Positions 8,615 to 17,813 of a DNA stretch of 64,000 nucleotides are shown here, piece by piece (position 1 is the first letter of the stretch; the number at the start of each line of letters is the position of its first letter). The stretch is from DYMC01 sp035406705 (GTDB lineage Bacteria > Verrucomicrobiota > Lentisphaeria > Victivallales > GWF2-50-93), in the NCBI GenBank assembly GCA_964426675.1, contig CAYRRM010000004.1, forward strand, positions 80,371 through 144,370, in the 5' to 3' direction. The notes beneath the pieces were generated by a model. That model was not told where the DNA came from, made no database searches, and saw nothing but the letters and a program-made list of their open reading frames with translations. A program made the position numbers and the translations under genes.

Positions 8615-9771
8615 TCTGCGCCATCTCCGGCCTTGCAAATAATTGCTTGAGGAGTAATCCCAAATTTTAACCTGAACGCCGTCTGAATACGTCGGATATA
8701 ATTTTCCACTTCATTGTCATTTACCAGATGAATACTAATTCCTCCAAAGCCACCTCCACTTAGTCGAGCTCCAAGGCATCCCGGTATAGAAATAGAAAGT
8801 TCAACAAGATAATCGAGTTCGGGGCAACTATTTTCAAAATTAAATCTTGAACTTTTATGAGATGCCAGGAGTAGCTCTCCAAAGATTTTTAAATTACCTT
8901 CATTGAGAGCTTTTACTGCTTTTAATACTCTATCATTTTCTTCTACTATGTGCATTGCCTTGCGAAAATCAAAAATAGGAAGAATATTTTTGTATGATTC
9001 AAGTGTGGCAGGAGTCAGATCTCTTAGCGCTTTTATATTCTTATCATGACTTGAAATTATTTTGACTACTTTTTCACAACTCTCACGTCTATCATTGTAT
9101 TCAGAATCAACTAAATCATGTTTTTTCATGGAATTTATAACAACAAAAGAATGCCCTGACGGCAATGGAACATTTTTCAAGACTTCATTTTTGCGAAAAT
9201 CGCAAAGTATGAGAGAATCCATTTTCCCATATACGGAGCTAAACTGGTCGAGAAGTCCAGTTTTTGCACCGACGAAATTATTCTCAGCGCTCTGTCCTAT
9301 TTTTGCTCTATCTACAGGAGATAAATTGATGCCAAATAATTTTTCAAAAGCCATGCAAGCTGATACCTCGATAGCTGCGGAACTACTCATTCCAGAAGAT
9401 AAAGGTAAATCTGATATTACAGCTGCATTAAATGGTTGTAATTCTATTCCACGTTTGCGAAATTCGCACATAACACCTTTTACGTAATTTTTCCAATCTC
9501 CCGGGACTTTTTTTTCCATTTCAACTAATGAAAATTCCTCTGGTTTTTCTCCTATATTGATACTGAAAATTTTACAGGTAGAAGATTTTGATTTTGAAAC
9601 GGCAAAATATGTTGATTGCGATACAGCTGCACTTAAAACCAATCCTTCGTTGTAATCTGTATGATTTCCAAGTATTTCAAGTCTGCCCGGTGCACGGGTT
9701 ATAATTTGAGGTTCTTCCGAATAAATTTTTAAAAATTTTTCTCTTAATTCAGATAATATTTGTTTATTCAT
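8605..9771 (-). CDS. galK: Galactokinase
   Basis: GHMP-family kinase that phosphorylates galactose at C1 for the Leloir pathway. Seen are the galactokinase signature GRLEILGNHTDYNEGLVLSAAV near residue 28, the ATP-binding motif PLSSGMSSSAAIE near 124, and the C-terminal glycine motif ARLSGGGFGG. The 388-residue length is typical. It overlaps the preceding gene by eight bases and dxr by about ten, so the three are translationally coupled. No galT or galE is present here. Two palindrome copies (9191, 9455) are read in a different frame from those in dxr (CDFRK, CEFRK). Confidence 0.94.
   Translation of the reverse strand: MNKQILSELREKFLKIYSEEPQIITRAPGRLEILGNHTDYNEGLVLSAAVSQSTYFAVSKSKSSTCKIFSINIGEKPEEFSLVEMEKKVPGDWKNYVKGVMCEFRKRGIELQPFNAAVISDLPLSSGMSSSAAIEVSACMAFEKLFGINLSPVDRAKIGQSAENNFVGAKTGLLDQFSSVYGKMDSLILCDFRKNEVLKNVPLPSGHSFVVINSMKKHDLVDSEYNDRRESCEKVVKIISSHDKNIKALRDLTPATLESYKNILPIFDFRKAMHIVEENDRVLKAVKALNEGNLKIFGELLLASHKSSRFNFENSCPELDYLVELSISIPGCLGARLSGGGFGGISIHLVNDNEVENYIRRIQTAFRLKFGITPQAIICKAGDGAEWL
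9191..9205. repeat. TTGCGAWWWTCGCAA palindrome, first copy in galK
   Basis: TTGCGAAAATCGCAA, full 15 bases, read in a shifted frame as CDFRK. Confidence 0.9.
9455..9468. repeat. TGCGAWWWTCGCA palindrome, second copy in galK
   Basis: TTGCGAAATTCGCA with C after it, so the 13-base core is perfect. Read as CEFRK. Confidence 0.88.
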
Positions 9772-10717
9772 TTTGATATTCCTTCACATTTATTTTTCCA
9801 AATGCTTTCCAGTAATGATTATTTTCACCAAAGCGCTTATCTCCGTGAATATATACAGGGAAGAGCTGAAGATTAACAGCGCCGAGTTCCTTTTTTTCAC
9901 CTCTGTAATTTCTCACGATTTGCATCATAAATCCCTCTTTCTTGAGATTATGTTTAAAATTCAACAACGTAAGAGGGATATAAAATTCTGCAATATAACC
10001 TTTGTCAAATTCTTCCACTTTAACATATTTATCTGCCTGATTACTTGAAATTTGAGTTCCCATTCGTGGGTCATCAGGACGAATTTTAAAAACAAAGTAA
10101 TGAGTTTTGCCAGAGGCAGAAGCTAAAAACTGATAATATTCTTCTGATAATGGGTCTGACATTAAAAAAACTTCTATACTATCATCTTTCCAGGCATTAG
10201 CTGAACCTTCAGCGATAGAAAACATTTTTACAAGAGAGTCCGGATCCGAGTCAAAACAAATGACTTTTATGAAAAGAATTTTATTATTGGTCAAACAAAA
10301 TATCTGAGTTTTTTCTTTGTTCCAATTTTCTCCCGTATAATTTCTTAAATCAGGAAATGGTGGAGCATAAGTTAGATAAGAATCGAAATCATCCCCCTGT
10401 ATGAGTAATGCAATGGGAGTATTTGTTTTGGGGAGATCTGTCCGTACTTCCTGTTTCATCAGGTCTATTGTTGTTTTTGGTTTTTGTTTGGTCTCTTTTG
10501 AATTCTTTTTTATTTGTTTTGGTTTAAGTGGATCATCTTTATCTTTTTTTGAAGCATTTGTAGACTGTTCATCTCCAGAAAAGACATAGAATGCTCTTTC
10601 CCCGCTAATAGTAAGAATTTTTGATGCCAACCACGAGACTTGATGAGATGCAAACGACATAAAAACGGCAATAGATATAAAACAGAAAACAAAAATTTTT
10701 AATTCTTTTCCTTTCAT
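9764..10717 (-). CDS. Membrane-anchored protein with CBM9/DOMON-like sugar-binding domain
   Basis: A 317-residue protein with a single hydrophobic anchor at about residues 7-25 and a Lys/Pro-rich linker (about 60-95). A C-terminal beta-rich domain spans about 110-310. That domain has the layout of family 9-like carbohydrate-binding modules: KILFIKVICFDSDPD, then WKDDSIEVFLM, then GYIAEFYIPLTLLNF and a WKAFGKINV ending. It probably faces the periplasm and binds a ligand, perhaps a sugar. It sits between rbfA (4-base overlap) and galK (8-base overlap), an unusual place for an envelope protein. The family call rests on pattern only. Confidence 0.6.
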   Translation of the reverse strand: MKGKELKIFVFCFISIAVFMSFASHQVSWLASKILTISGERAFYVFSGDEQSTNASKKDKDDPLKPKQIKKNSKETKQKPKTTIDLMKQEVRTDLPKTNTPIALLIQGDDFDSYLTYAPPFPDLRNYTGENWNKEKTQIFCLTNNKILFIKVICFDSDPDSLVKMFSIAEGSANAWKDDSIEVFLMSDPLSEEYYQFLASASGKTHYFVFKIRPDDPRMGTQISSNQADKYVKVEEFDKGYIAEFYIPLTLLNFKHNLKKEGFMMQIVRNYRGEKKELGAVNLQLFPVYIHGDKRFGENNHYWKAFGKINVKEYQNE

Positions 10718-11082
10718 CCTTTCGATTTTGATTGAACTTCCTCTAATTCTCTGATAATTGAAAGGACTCTATCTCCCTTTTCAAAACTATCATCGAGTTT
10801 AAAATTTAAAACTGGAGTGTATTTTAGATGAATGTTTTTTGATATTACCGTTTGGATATCAAAACGTTCTTCTTCGAGGATAGAAAGTATTTTTTCTTTT
10901 TCTTTTTGACTTGTATTAAAAGTACTTATAAAGACTTTTGCCGTTCTTAAATCTGGGGCTGTTTGTACCGAACTTACTGTGACAAGTCCCTTCTTTAATG
11001 GAAAGTCTACCTTTTCGAGATAGAGAGCGATTTCTCTCTGTACGAGTTCATCAACACGAGGCATTCGTTTTACTTTTTTCAT
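10714..11082 (-). CDS. rbfA: 30S ribosome-binding factor RbfA
   Basis: RbfA binds the 30S subunit during late maturation of 16S rRNA. The 122-residue product has the family layout: RVDELVQREIALYLEKV, then GLVTVSSVQTAPDLRTAKVFIST, then a helix and HLKYTPVLNFKLDDSFEKGDRVLSIIREL. The KH-like fold region ends with the conserved (F/Y)TPxLxFxxDxS motif. It follows infB by 52 bases, the usual nusA-infB-rbfA order, and overlaps the next gene by 4 bases. Confidence 0.93.
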   Translation of the reverse strand: MKKVKRMPRVDELVQREIALYLEKVDFPLKKGLVTVSSVQTAPDLRTAKVFISTFNTSQKEKEKILSILEEERFDIQTVISKNIHLKYTPVLNFKLDDSFEKGDRVLSIIRELEEVQSKSKG

Positions 11083-11134
11083 AAAACCACCATTAAGATT
11101 TTAGAGTATAGAAAGATAGGAAGAGTAATATTAT

Positions 11135-13156
11135 TCAGAGATTTGTTTTTTTGAATTCTACTTCATATATCTGGATTTTATCTCCTTCCTTAAAATCAAC
11201 AAAATTATCCAGTCTTATTCCACATTCAAAGCCCTGACGAACTTCTTTTACGTCATCTTGAAAACGCCTTAATGACATAACTGAGCCATTATATATTAGT
11301 TCATTTTCGCGATATACTCTTGCCTTTGCTCCGACTTTTACTACACCATTTGTAACAGAGCATCCACAAACTTTAGGGCCTTTTGATATTTCAAATATTT
11401 TAAGGATAACCGCTTCACCAATAATTTTCTCTCTCGATTCAGGAGCGAGTTTTCCTTCAAGAGCATCCTTTATATCTTCAATCAACTCATATATAATGCT
11501 ATAAAGTCGAATTTCAACACCATGCTGTTTTGCAATTTGATTTACACCTGTATTTACCCTCACATGAAATCCAATTATGATAGCTTTTGATGCTGAAGCG
11601 AGTAAAACGTCGTTTTCCGAAATGGCCCCCGTAGCTGAGAGAATTACATCAATAGTAATTTTTTCTGAAGGAAATTTTGATAAAGATTCCTTTATTGCTT
11701 CAATAGACCCCTGTGCGTCAGCTTTTATAATCAATGGTAGGGTTGGCTTTTGACTTAGAGCCATTTTATTTAATAGATCCTCAAGATTACTTGATGGGAT
11801 ATTTTGAGTCAATTGCATCTTCTTATTTTCTTCAGCTCTTCTATCTGCAATTTCTTTAGCTTCCCTTTCATTTTCACATACTACGAATATAGTACCCGAT
11901 TGAGGAACTCCTGAAAGTCCAACAAGTTTAGCTGGCATTCCTGGGCCAACTTCATCAAATCTCTCATTTTGAGCTCCAATCAAGTTTTTTACTTTCCCAT
12001 AAAATTGCCCACAAAGAACAAAATCCCCTTTCTTCAAGGTTCCATTCTGGACTAAAATATTCACTGTAGGACCAAATCCTTGTTCAAGCGAAGCTTCTAT
12101 TACCACTCCCCGCGCTTTTTTTCGTGGATTTGCCTTGAGTTGCAACATTTCTGCTTCTAGTAATATTCGTTCGAGTAAATCATTAATACCATCACCACGT
12201 ATAGCTGAAACTCTTACTACTGCCACATCCCCACCCCATTCTTCTGGCTGAAGACCGTGTTGTTGCATCTGTCTGAGAACTTTACCTGGATCTGCTCCCG
12301 GCAAATCCATTTTATTGAGAGCTATTATAATTGGAACTTTTGCAGCTTTAGCGTGATTCAACGCTTCAATAGTTTGCGGCATAAAACCGTCATCTGCAGC
12401 AACGACAAGAACAGCAATATCAGTGATTCTGGCTCCACGAGCCCTCATTGCTGTAAACGCCTCATGTCCTGGAGTGTCTATAAAAGTGATTGTTTTATTG
12501 TTGTATTTTACAACTGACGCGCCAATATGCTGTGTAATTCCTCCAGCTTCTCCTGCAACCACATTAGTCTTCCTTATTGCATCCTGTAGAGATGTCTTGC
12601 CGTGATCAACATGTCCAAGAAATGTTACTATTGGAGGTCTTTCTCTTAAATCTTCCGGATTATCTTTTTCTTCAATCTCTTCAGGATCTGGTTTTTTTTC
12701 TACTACTTTTAATTCAACAGATGGTTCTTCTTTTTCCCTCTTATCTATCAGGAGATTTTTCCCATATTTCTTGGCTATTTTTTTTGCTGCACTATGTTCA
12801 ACAACCTGATTTATATTTGCCAGTATATTCATAGACATTAGAGATGTTATAATCTCGTTTGGCTTTTTGCCAAGAGCGTCAGAAAGACTTTTAACTGTTA
12901 TTGGAGTCTTGAGGTGAATAGAATTTTCATCTTGTGTAGTTTTTTTATCTTTCTTTAGTTCTTTGTCGAGTTCACGAAGATGTTCCTCAACTATGTCTAT
13001 AAAATCCTCATCTATTACGCTTGATACGCTGGTTACATCAATTCCAAGTTCTTTTAAAGAAGAAATTGCGGTATTCAGAGGCAAATCAAAATGCTTCAAA
13101 ATATCTTTTAATTTTACTCCATTCTTATCGTTTTTCTTTTTCTTACTTAAAGCCAT
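11135..13156 (-). CDS. infB: Translation initiation factor IF-2
   Basis: GTPase that delivers initiator tRNA to the 30S subunit. The 673-residue protein has short IF2_N regions (about 15-65 and 88-140) and a charged linker. The G domain from about residue 175 carries G1 [10 protein letters not shown]3 DTPGHEAF and G4 NKMDLP. Domains II to IV follow, including the C-terminal [16 protein letters not shown] and [20 protein letters not shown] blocks. It is 23 bases downstream of nusA and upstream of rbfA. Confidence 0.97.
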   Translation of the reverse strand: MALSKKKKNDKNGVKLKDILKHFDLPLNTAISSLKELGIDVTSVSSVIDEDFIDIVEEHLRELDKELKKDKKTTQDENSIHLKTPITVKSLSDALGKKPNEIITSLMSMNILANINQVVEHSAAKKIAKKYGKNLLIDKREKEEPSVELKVVEKKPDPEEIEEKDNPEDLRERPPIVTFLGHVDHGKTSLQDAIRKTNVVAGEAGGITQHIGASVVKYNNKTITFIDTPGHEAFTAMRARGARITDIAVLVVAADDGFMPQTIEALNHAKAAKVPIIIALNKMDLPGADPGKVLRQMQQHGLQPEEWGGDVAVVRVSAIRGDGINDLLERILLEAEMLQLKANPRKKARGVVIEASLEQGFGPTVNILVQNGTLKKGDFVLCGQFYGKVKNLIGAQNERFDEVGPGMPAKLVGLSGVPQSGTIFVVCENEREAKEIADRRAEENKKMQLTQNIPSSNLEDLLNKMALSQKPTLPLIIKADAQGSIEAIKESLSKFPSEKITIDVILSATGAISENDVLLASASKAIIIGFHVRVNTGVNQIAKQHGVEIRLYSIIYELIEDIKDALEGKLAPESREKIIGEAVILKIFEISKGPKVCGCSVTNGVVKVGAKARVYRENELIYNGSVMSLRRFQDDVKEVRQGFECGIRLDNFVDFKEGDKIQIYEVEFKKTNL

Positions 13157-13179
13157 ATAATTATACCGCCTGTTCCTCG

Positions 13180-14415
13180 TTAGTTGTTAGTTCTAAGTTG
13201 TTTTATTTTTTCAAGATCAGTTTCTGATAATCCTTCAATTTTTGAAATATCCGCAAAATCAGCGGCCTTGATACCATCAAGTGTCAAAAAACCATTGCTG
13301 ACAAGGAGTCTGGCTGCCTCCTGACTTATATTAATTTGTTCAGAAAGGATTTTTGTGGCTTTTTCAATTTGTTCCTGAAATGCCTGTTTTTCCTCTTCCT
13401 CGCTAATAATATTAACTTTCCATTCGAGGAGTTTTGTAGTTAAACGAACATTTTGGCCGCGTTTTCCTATTGCAAGAGAAAGCTGTTCTGGTGAAACGGT
13501 TATATTTAAAAGATGTTCTTCTTCATTTACCTCAATTTTTTTTATTTCGGCAGGTTGAAAAGCCTTCAAGGCAAAATTTCTGATATCATCATCGTATTGA
13601 ACAATTTCTATCTTCTCGCCATTCAGTTCAGATGTAATATTTTTTACTCTCATGCCTTTCATTCCAACGCAGGCGCCTATAGGATCTACATTAGGGTCTT
13701 TACTCCATACAGCAATTTTAGTTCTTGAACCTGGTTCCCTAGCTATCCTTTTTATCTGAACCGTTCCATCGCTTATTTCAGCAACTTCTCTTTCAAATAA
13801 CTTAATAACAAATTCAGGAGCTGACCTTGAGAGTATGAGACTTGGCCCTCCACCAGAAGTTTCAACAGCCTTTAGCAAAGCTGAAACTCTCTCTCCTTGA
13901 ACATAGTCGTCCCCAGGTATTTTATCTTTTGGCCCAAGTATTCCTTCAGCCTTCCCAAAATCAACTATAATAGCTCCGCTATCATAACGTCTTACCGTTC
14001 CGCTAACAATCTCTCCGATTTTATCCTGAAATTCCTCTTTTACTATTGCTTTTTCCGCTTTCCTGAGTTGCTGTGCAATAGTCTGTTTGGCTGCCTGAGC
14101 GGCAATTCTACCAAAATCCCGCGGAGTTACTTCCCACTTGATAACATCTCCAACTTTTACCGAGGGATACTTAGTCTTTGCCTCATCAAGTTTAATCTGG
14201 TCATTATTGGGATTTTTTTCTACAACCTCAAGGGTAGCCCAGGCCTTTATTTCTCCTGTTTTTAAATCAAGCTTCACTTCAAGATTCGTCGCTGGATGTA
14301 TACTCCTCCTTGAAGCGTTAAGTATAGCTTTTTCTACGGCTTCTGCCAGCCTTTCCTTGCCAATACCACGCTCCTGCTCAAGATATTCAAGAACTGCAAG
14401 TAATTCATTATTCAT
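13180..14415 (-). CDS. nusA: Transcription termination/antitermination factor NusA
   Basis: RNA polymerase-associated elongation factor. The N-terminal domain is LLAVLEYLEQERGIGKERLAEAVEKAI. It is followed by an S1 domain (about 135-200: GEIVSGTVRRYDSGAIIVDFGKAEG) and two KH domains (GACVGMKGMRVKNITSELNGEKIEIV, then LAIGKRGQNVRLTTKLLEW). A short helix-hairpin-helix C-terminus (ISQEAARLLVSNGFLTLDGI) closes the protein. It is first in the minus-strand run nusA-infB-rbfA-CBM9-like-galK-dxr. The 237 bases upstream separate it from divergent rpsT. The usual upstream rimP is not next to it. Confidence 0.96.
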   Translation of the reverse strand: MNNELLAVLEYLEQERGIGKERLAEAVEKAILNASRRSIHPATNLEVKLDLKTGEIKAWATLEVVEKNPNNDQIKLDEAKTKYPSVKVGDVIKWEVTPRDFGRIAAQAAKQTIAQQLRKAEKAIVKEEFQDKIGEIVSGTVRRYDSGAIIVDFGKAEGILGPKDKIPGDDYVQGERVSALLKAVETSGGGPSLILSRSAPEFVIKLFEREVAEISDGTVQIKRIAREPGSRTKIAVWSKDPNVDPIGACVGMKGMRVKNITSELNGEKIEIVQYDDDIRNFALKAFQPAEIKKIEVNEEEHLLNITVSPEQLSLAIGKRGQNVRLTTKLLEWKVNIISEEEEKQAFQEQIEKATKILSEQINISQEAARLLVSNGFLTLDGIKAADFADISKIEGLSETDLEKIKQLRTNN

Positions 14416-14578
14416 TAGTTATTCTCCAGAGTAATAAGACTAAAATCAAAATCAGCCACCTGGAAATCCCAGATTTAGTGGCACAACAACGCTTTTTTGA
14501 ATAAAGCGCAAAGACAATAATTTATTTCCTCTTCTTGTTTTTTCAATAAGCTCATTAATAAAAAAAAGAAAGAATTTC

Positions 14579-14606
14579 TTGAATACTAAAAAAAGTGTTG
14601 TATTAT
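14579..14606 (+). promoter_or_regulatory. Likely sigma-70 promoter of rpsT
   Basis: TTGAAT (14579-14584), 16 bases, TATTAT (14601-14606), located about 46 bases before the rpsT start codon in an AT-rich divergent intergenic region. Confidence 0.6.
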
Positions 14607-14652
14607 ACGCAGCAAAAAAAAGAGAAATATTATAAAACGAGGATAAGTATCA

Positions 14653-14931
14653 ATGGCAGAAGAAAAGGAAAAATCAAAAAAAAAGTTAAGTTCAGCCCAC
14701 AAAAGAGCTAAACAAGCTGCAAGACGCACAACTATGAATAAAGCAAGAAAATCAGAGTTGTGGTCTATAGAAAAAAATATCAGAAGTGAAAATGACCCTG
14801 AAAAAAAGAAAAAATTACTTTCCCTTTATTTCTCAAGATTAGATAAAGCTGTCAAAGCAAATGCAATTAAAAGAGGTAAAGCTTCAAGAAAGAAATCACG
14901 CCTCTCAAAGTTATTAGCAAAAACTCCCTGA
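14653..14931 (+). CDS. rpsT: 30S ribosomal protein S20
   Basis: A 92-residue, strongly basic helical protein with the S20 pattern: SSAHKRAKQAARRTTMNKARKSEL, then KAVKANAIKRGKASRKKSRLSKLL. S20 binds 16S rRNA early in 30S assembly. GAGGA lies about eleven bases upstream of the ATG. It has its own promoter and is followed by a short inverted repeat before the PHP gene. Confidence 0.94.
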   Translation: MAEEKEKSKKKLSSAHKRAKQAARRTTMNKARKSELWSIEKNIRSENDPEKKKKLLSLYFSRLDKAVKANAIKRGKASRKKSRLSKLLAKTP

Positions 14932-14932
14932 T

Positions 14933-14953
14933 TCATGCCTTAAAATGGCATGA
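14933..14953 (+). promoter_or_regulatory. Inverted repeat between rpsT and the PHP gene
   Basis: TCATGCC (14933-14939) and GGCATGA (14947-14953) form a 7-bp stem with a 7-base loop, right after the rpsT stop. The 3' arm contains the first possible ATG of the next gene (14950). There is no T run, so it looks more like a processing or translation-control hairpin than a terminator. Confidence 0.5.
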
Positions 14954-15696
14954 TAGTTATGATTGATTTTCATGTTCACACAAAAACAAGTTATTGTGCT
15001 GATAAAGACTTAAGTCTTGATTTTTATTCTGAACAAATTTCTAGCACAAACCTAATTGAATTCGTTTGTGTAACAGACCATTCCATGGCGATCTATTTTC
15101 CAGAAGATATTGCATGGAAATGGGAATTCCTTTCAGACAGCAATATATTTGAACAATGGAGAGACTTTGGGAATCAACGCCTGGCTAAACAGATTTCTGA
15201 ATTAAAAAAATTTAAAGAAAGAAAAATTCTCTGCGGAATTGAAACTGAAATGCTTCCAAATGGTAAACTTTGCTTTGACCCTATGTTCAGATCTCATTTA
15301 GACATTGTAATTGGAAGTGTGCATTTCCTACCCATAGAAAATAATCGAAATGTGTTGGATTATTGGTTAGACCATACTATAATGATTCTGAATTCAGGAA
15401 TAGATATATTAGGCCATCCATTCAGATGGATAGCAACAAAGATACCAATAACCCAAAAAATAGTAGAAACTATAGTAAAAGAAGCAAAAAAAAACTCTGT
15501 TGCTCTCGAACTCAACTCACACTATAAATATGAAACTGAAGACATTATGATGATAAAAATATGTGCAGAACATGATGTAAAAATTAGTATTGCTTCAGAT
15601 GCCCACCGTAAAGAGGAATTCGGTGATTATTCTTATCATATGTCTGTTATAAAAAAATCTGGTATTAACAATATTTCGAATTTAATAAAAAATTAA
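14950..15696 (+). CDS. PHP-domain phosphoesterase (histidinol-phosphatase HisK-like)
   Basis: A 248-residue PHP fold metal-dependent phosphoesterase. The metal-binding motifs are IDFHVHTKTSYC at the N-terminus, VTDHS near residue 43, a Glu near 97 (GIETEM), GSVHF, LGHPFRW and the C-terminal SIASDAH. This is the pattern of HisK-type histidinol phosphatases and related enzymes; no other histidine genes are nearby, so the substrate is uncertain. Translation may start at 14950, inside a hairpin arm, or at the in-frame ATG at 14959. It lies 21 bases upstream of the aconitase gene. Confidence 0.8.
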   Translation: MIVMIDFHVHTKTSYCADKDLSLDFYSEQISSTNLIEFVCVTDHSMAIYFPEDIAWKWEFLSDSNIFEQWRDFGNQRLAKQISELKKFKERKILCGIETEMLPNGKLCFDPMFRSHLDIVIGSVHFLPIENNRNVLDYWLDHTIMILNSGIDILGHPFRWIATKIPITQKIVETIVKEAKKNSVALELNSHYKYETEDIMMIKICAEHDVKISIASDAHRKEEFGDYSYHMSVIKKSGINNISNLIKN

Positions 15697-15717
15697 CCGA
15701 TAAAAGCAGAGGTAAAA

Positions 15718-17664
15718 ATGGCAAAAGGCACATTAACTCAAAAGATCATATCTTCTCATCTCGTAAGCGGCAAAGAGGAAATAGGCTCTGAAATAGCCAT
15801 AAAAATAGACCATACTTTAACTCAAGATGCAACTGGCACTATGGCTTATCTCGAGCTCGAAGCAATGGGAATTGAAAGAGTAAAAACAGAAATTTCTGTC
15901 TCTTACGTAGATCATAATATGCTTCAAAACGGTCCAGAAAATCACAATGATCATTTATATCTTCAATCTATTGCAGCCGCAAAAGGAATCTGGTTCTCAC
16001 GACCCGGAAATGGCATTTGCCACCAATTGCATCTTGAAAGATTCGGCGCACCAGCAAAAACGCTTCTCGGCTCTGATTCTCATACGCCCACTGGGGGAGG
16101 AATTGGAATGCTCGCAATTGGAGCAGGTGGACTCGATGTAGCTCTCGCGATGGCGGGAAAACCCTTTCGCCTATCCTATCCTAAAGTTGTTGGCATAAAT
16201 TTAAAAGGTTCTCTTCCTGAATGGGTAAGCGCAAAAGATGTAATTCTAAAGGTCCTCAGCATACTTACTACAAAAGGTAACGTAGGTTCGGTAGTAGAAT
16301 ATTTTGGTGAAGGATCGAAAAAATTGTCAGTCCCAGAAAGGGCAACTATCACAAACATGGGAGCTGAACTTGGTGTTACAACTTCAATCTTTCCTTCAGA
16401 TGAACAAACCTTAAAATTTCTTAAAGCTCAAGGAAGAGAAAACTCATATATTGAATTATCTGCAGATAAAAATGCGGATTACGATCAAATCATAGAAATA
16501 GACCTATCATCACTCACCCCTCTCGCTGCATGTCCATCAAGCCCTGATAATATAAAAACAGTAGAAGAACTACAAAAAATTCCAGTTTCTCAAGTAATAG
16601 TAGGTTCGTGTACTAATAGTTCTTTTAGAGACCTTATGCTTGTAAGAGAAATTTTAAAGGGAAAAACAATATCTCCGTCAGTATCATTTGCTATCGCACC
16701 AGGAAGTAAGCAGGTAATGAAAATGCTTGCTGATTCAGGAGCCATGTCAGATCTACTCGCAAGTGGAGCACGAATCCTCGAATCAGCATGCGGGCCATGT
16801 ATTGGACAAGGCTTGAGTCCTGCAAATGATACAGTATCTCTACGCACTTTCAATAGGAATTTTTCCGGAAGAAGTGGAACGAAAAATGACGCCGTATATA
16901 TAGTTTCCCCTCTTGTAGCAGCTGCATCTGCTTTAACAGGATTCATAACGGATCCCCGAACTTTAAAAATCAAGATGCCAAAAATAAAAATGCCCCTGAA
17001 ATTCGACATAGACGATAGAATGATAATACCCCCTCCTCCTCATGGAACAAAAATTGAAATAATAAGAAAAGCAACTATCGGAGAACCTCCAAAGAATTCT
17101 CCTCTTCCAGAACATATCAATGGAATTGTAATTATAAAAGCTGGCGACAAAATTACTACCGACCATATAATGCCAGCAGGACAATACCTCAAATATAGAA
17201 GCAATATATCGGAATATTCTAAATATGTATTTGAGCCCTTCAACCAAAATGGAAAAGAATCATTCGCTCAAAAAGCTTTAAAAGCTAAAAATTCAGGATT
17301 TCACGGCATAATAGTAGCCAGGGAAAGTTATGGACAGGGCTCATCGCGTGAACATGCTGCAATTTGCCCAATGTATCTCGGAATTAAAGTCGTAGTAGCA
17401 TGTTCGATAGAACGAATACATTCGGCAAATCTGGTAAACTTTGGAATAATCCCATTACTCTTTAATTCCCCTTCCGATTATGATTTAATAGAAGAAAATG
17501 CAAGATTTATAATTTGCGAAATTCGCAAGCATTTAAAAGTTGGAAAAGAAATAAAGGCAAAAATCTGCTTACAATCAAATGAAAAAGAAATAATTTTGAG
17601 ACATACGCTCACAGATGAAGACATAAAAATAATACTTGCTGGTGGAAGACTTCACTACGAATAA
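15718..17664 (+). CDS. Aconitate hydratase (Aquifex-type, fused large and small domains)
   Basis: Citrate/isocitrate isomerase of the TCA cycle with a [4Fe-4S] cluster. The 648-residue protein is a compact aconitase with LeuC-like spacing. It has GSDSHTPTGGGIGMLAIGAGGLD, then cluster cysteines in VGSCTNSSFRDL and ESACGPCIGQG. A fused swivelling domain follows (about 470-640: AGDKITTDHIMPAGQYLKYR, YGQGSSREHAA). This layout fits the Aquifex-type aconitases, which are shorter than AcnA/AcnB. GAGG sits just before the ATG, and the gene follows the PHP gene closely. A palindrome copy lies at 17514 (encoding CEIRK). Confidence 0.9.
   Translation: MAKGTLTQKIISSHLVSGKEEIGSEIAIKIDHTLTQDATGTMAYLELEAMGIERVKTEISVSYVDHNMLQNGPENHNDHLYLQSIAAAKGIWFSRPGNGICHQLHLERFGAPAKTLLGSDSHTPTGGGIGMLAIGAGGLDVALAMAGKPFRLSYPKVVGINLKGSLPEWVSAKDVILKVLSILTTKGNVGSVVEYFGEGSKKLSVPERATITNMGAELGVTTSIFPSDEQTLKFLKAQGRENSYIELSADKNADYDQIIEIDLSSLTPLAACPSSPDNIKTVEELQKIPVSQVIVGSCTNSSFRDLMLVREILKGKTISPSVSFAIAPGSKQVMKMLADSGAMSDLLASGARILESACGPCIGQGLSPANDTVSLRTFNRNFSGRSGTKNDAVYIVSPLVAAASALTGFITDPRTLKIKMPKIKMPLKFDIDDRMIIPPPPHGTKIEIIRKATIGEPPKNSPLPEHINGIVIIKAGDKITTDHIMPAGQYLKYRSNISEYSKYVFEPFNQNGKESFAQKALKAKNSGFHGIIVARESYGQGSSREHAAICPMYLGIKVVVACSIERIHSANLVNFGIIPLLFNSPSDYDLIEENARFIICEIRKHLKVGKEIKAKICLQSNEKEIILRHTLTDEDIKIILAGGRLHYE
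17514..17528. repeat. TTGCGAWWWTCGCAA palindrome in the aconitase gene
   Basis: TTGCGAAATTCGCAA, full 15 bases, read as CEIRK. Confidence 0.9.
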
Positions 17665-17732
17665 ATCACACAATAATAATGAATTTTCATAGGAATCTAA
17701 AATAGCAATATATTTCTGAAATGAATTAGCAC

Positions 17733-17760
17733 TTGACTTCTTTTTATACAAAATTAAATT
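17733..17760 (+). promoter_or_regulatory. Likely sigma-70 promoter of the PfkB kinase gene
   Basis: TTGACT (17733-17738), 16 bases, TAAATT (17755-17760), about 53 bases upstream of the kinase start codon. Confidence 0.5.
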
Positions 17761-17813
17761 GAATCACAAGATATTAGATTAAACTTATAATAGGAAAAAA
17801 GGAGAGCAAAAAA

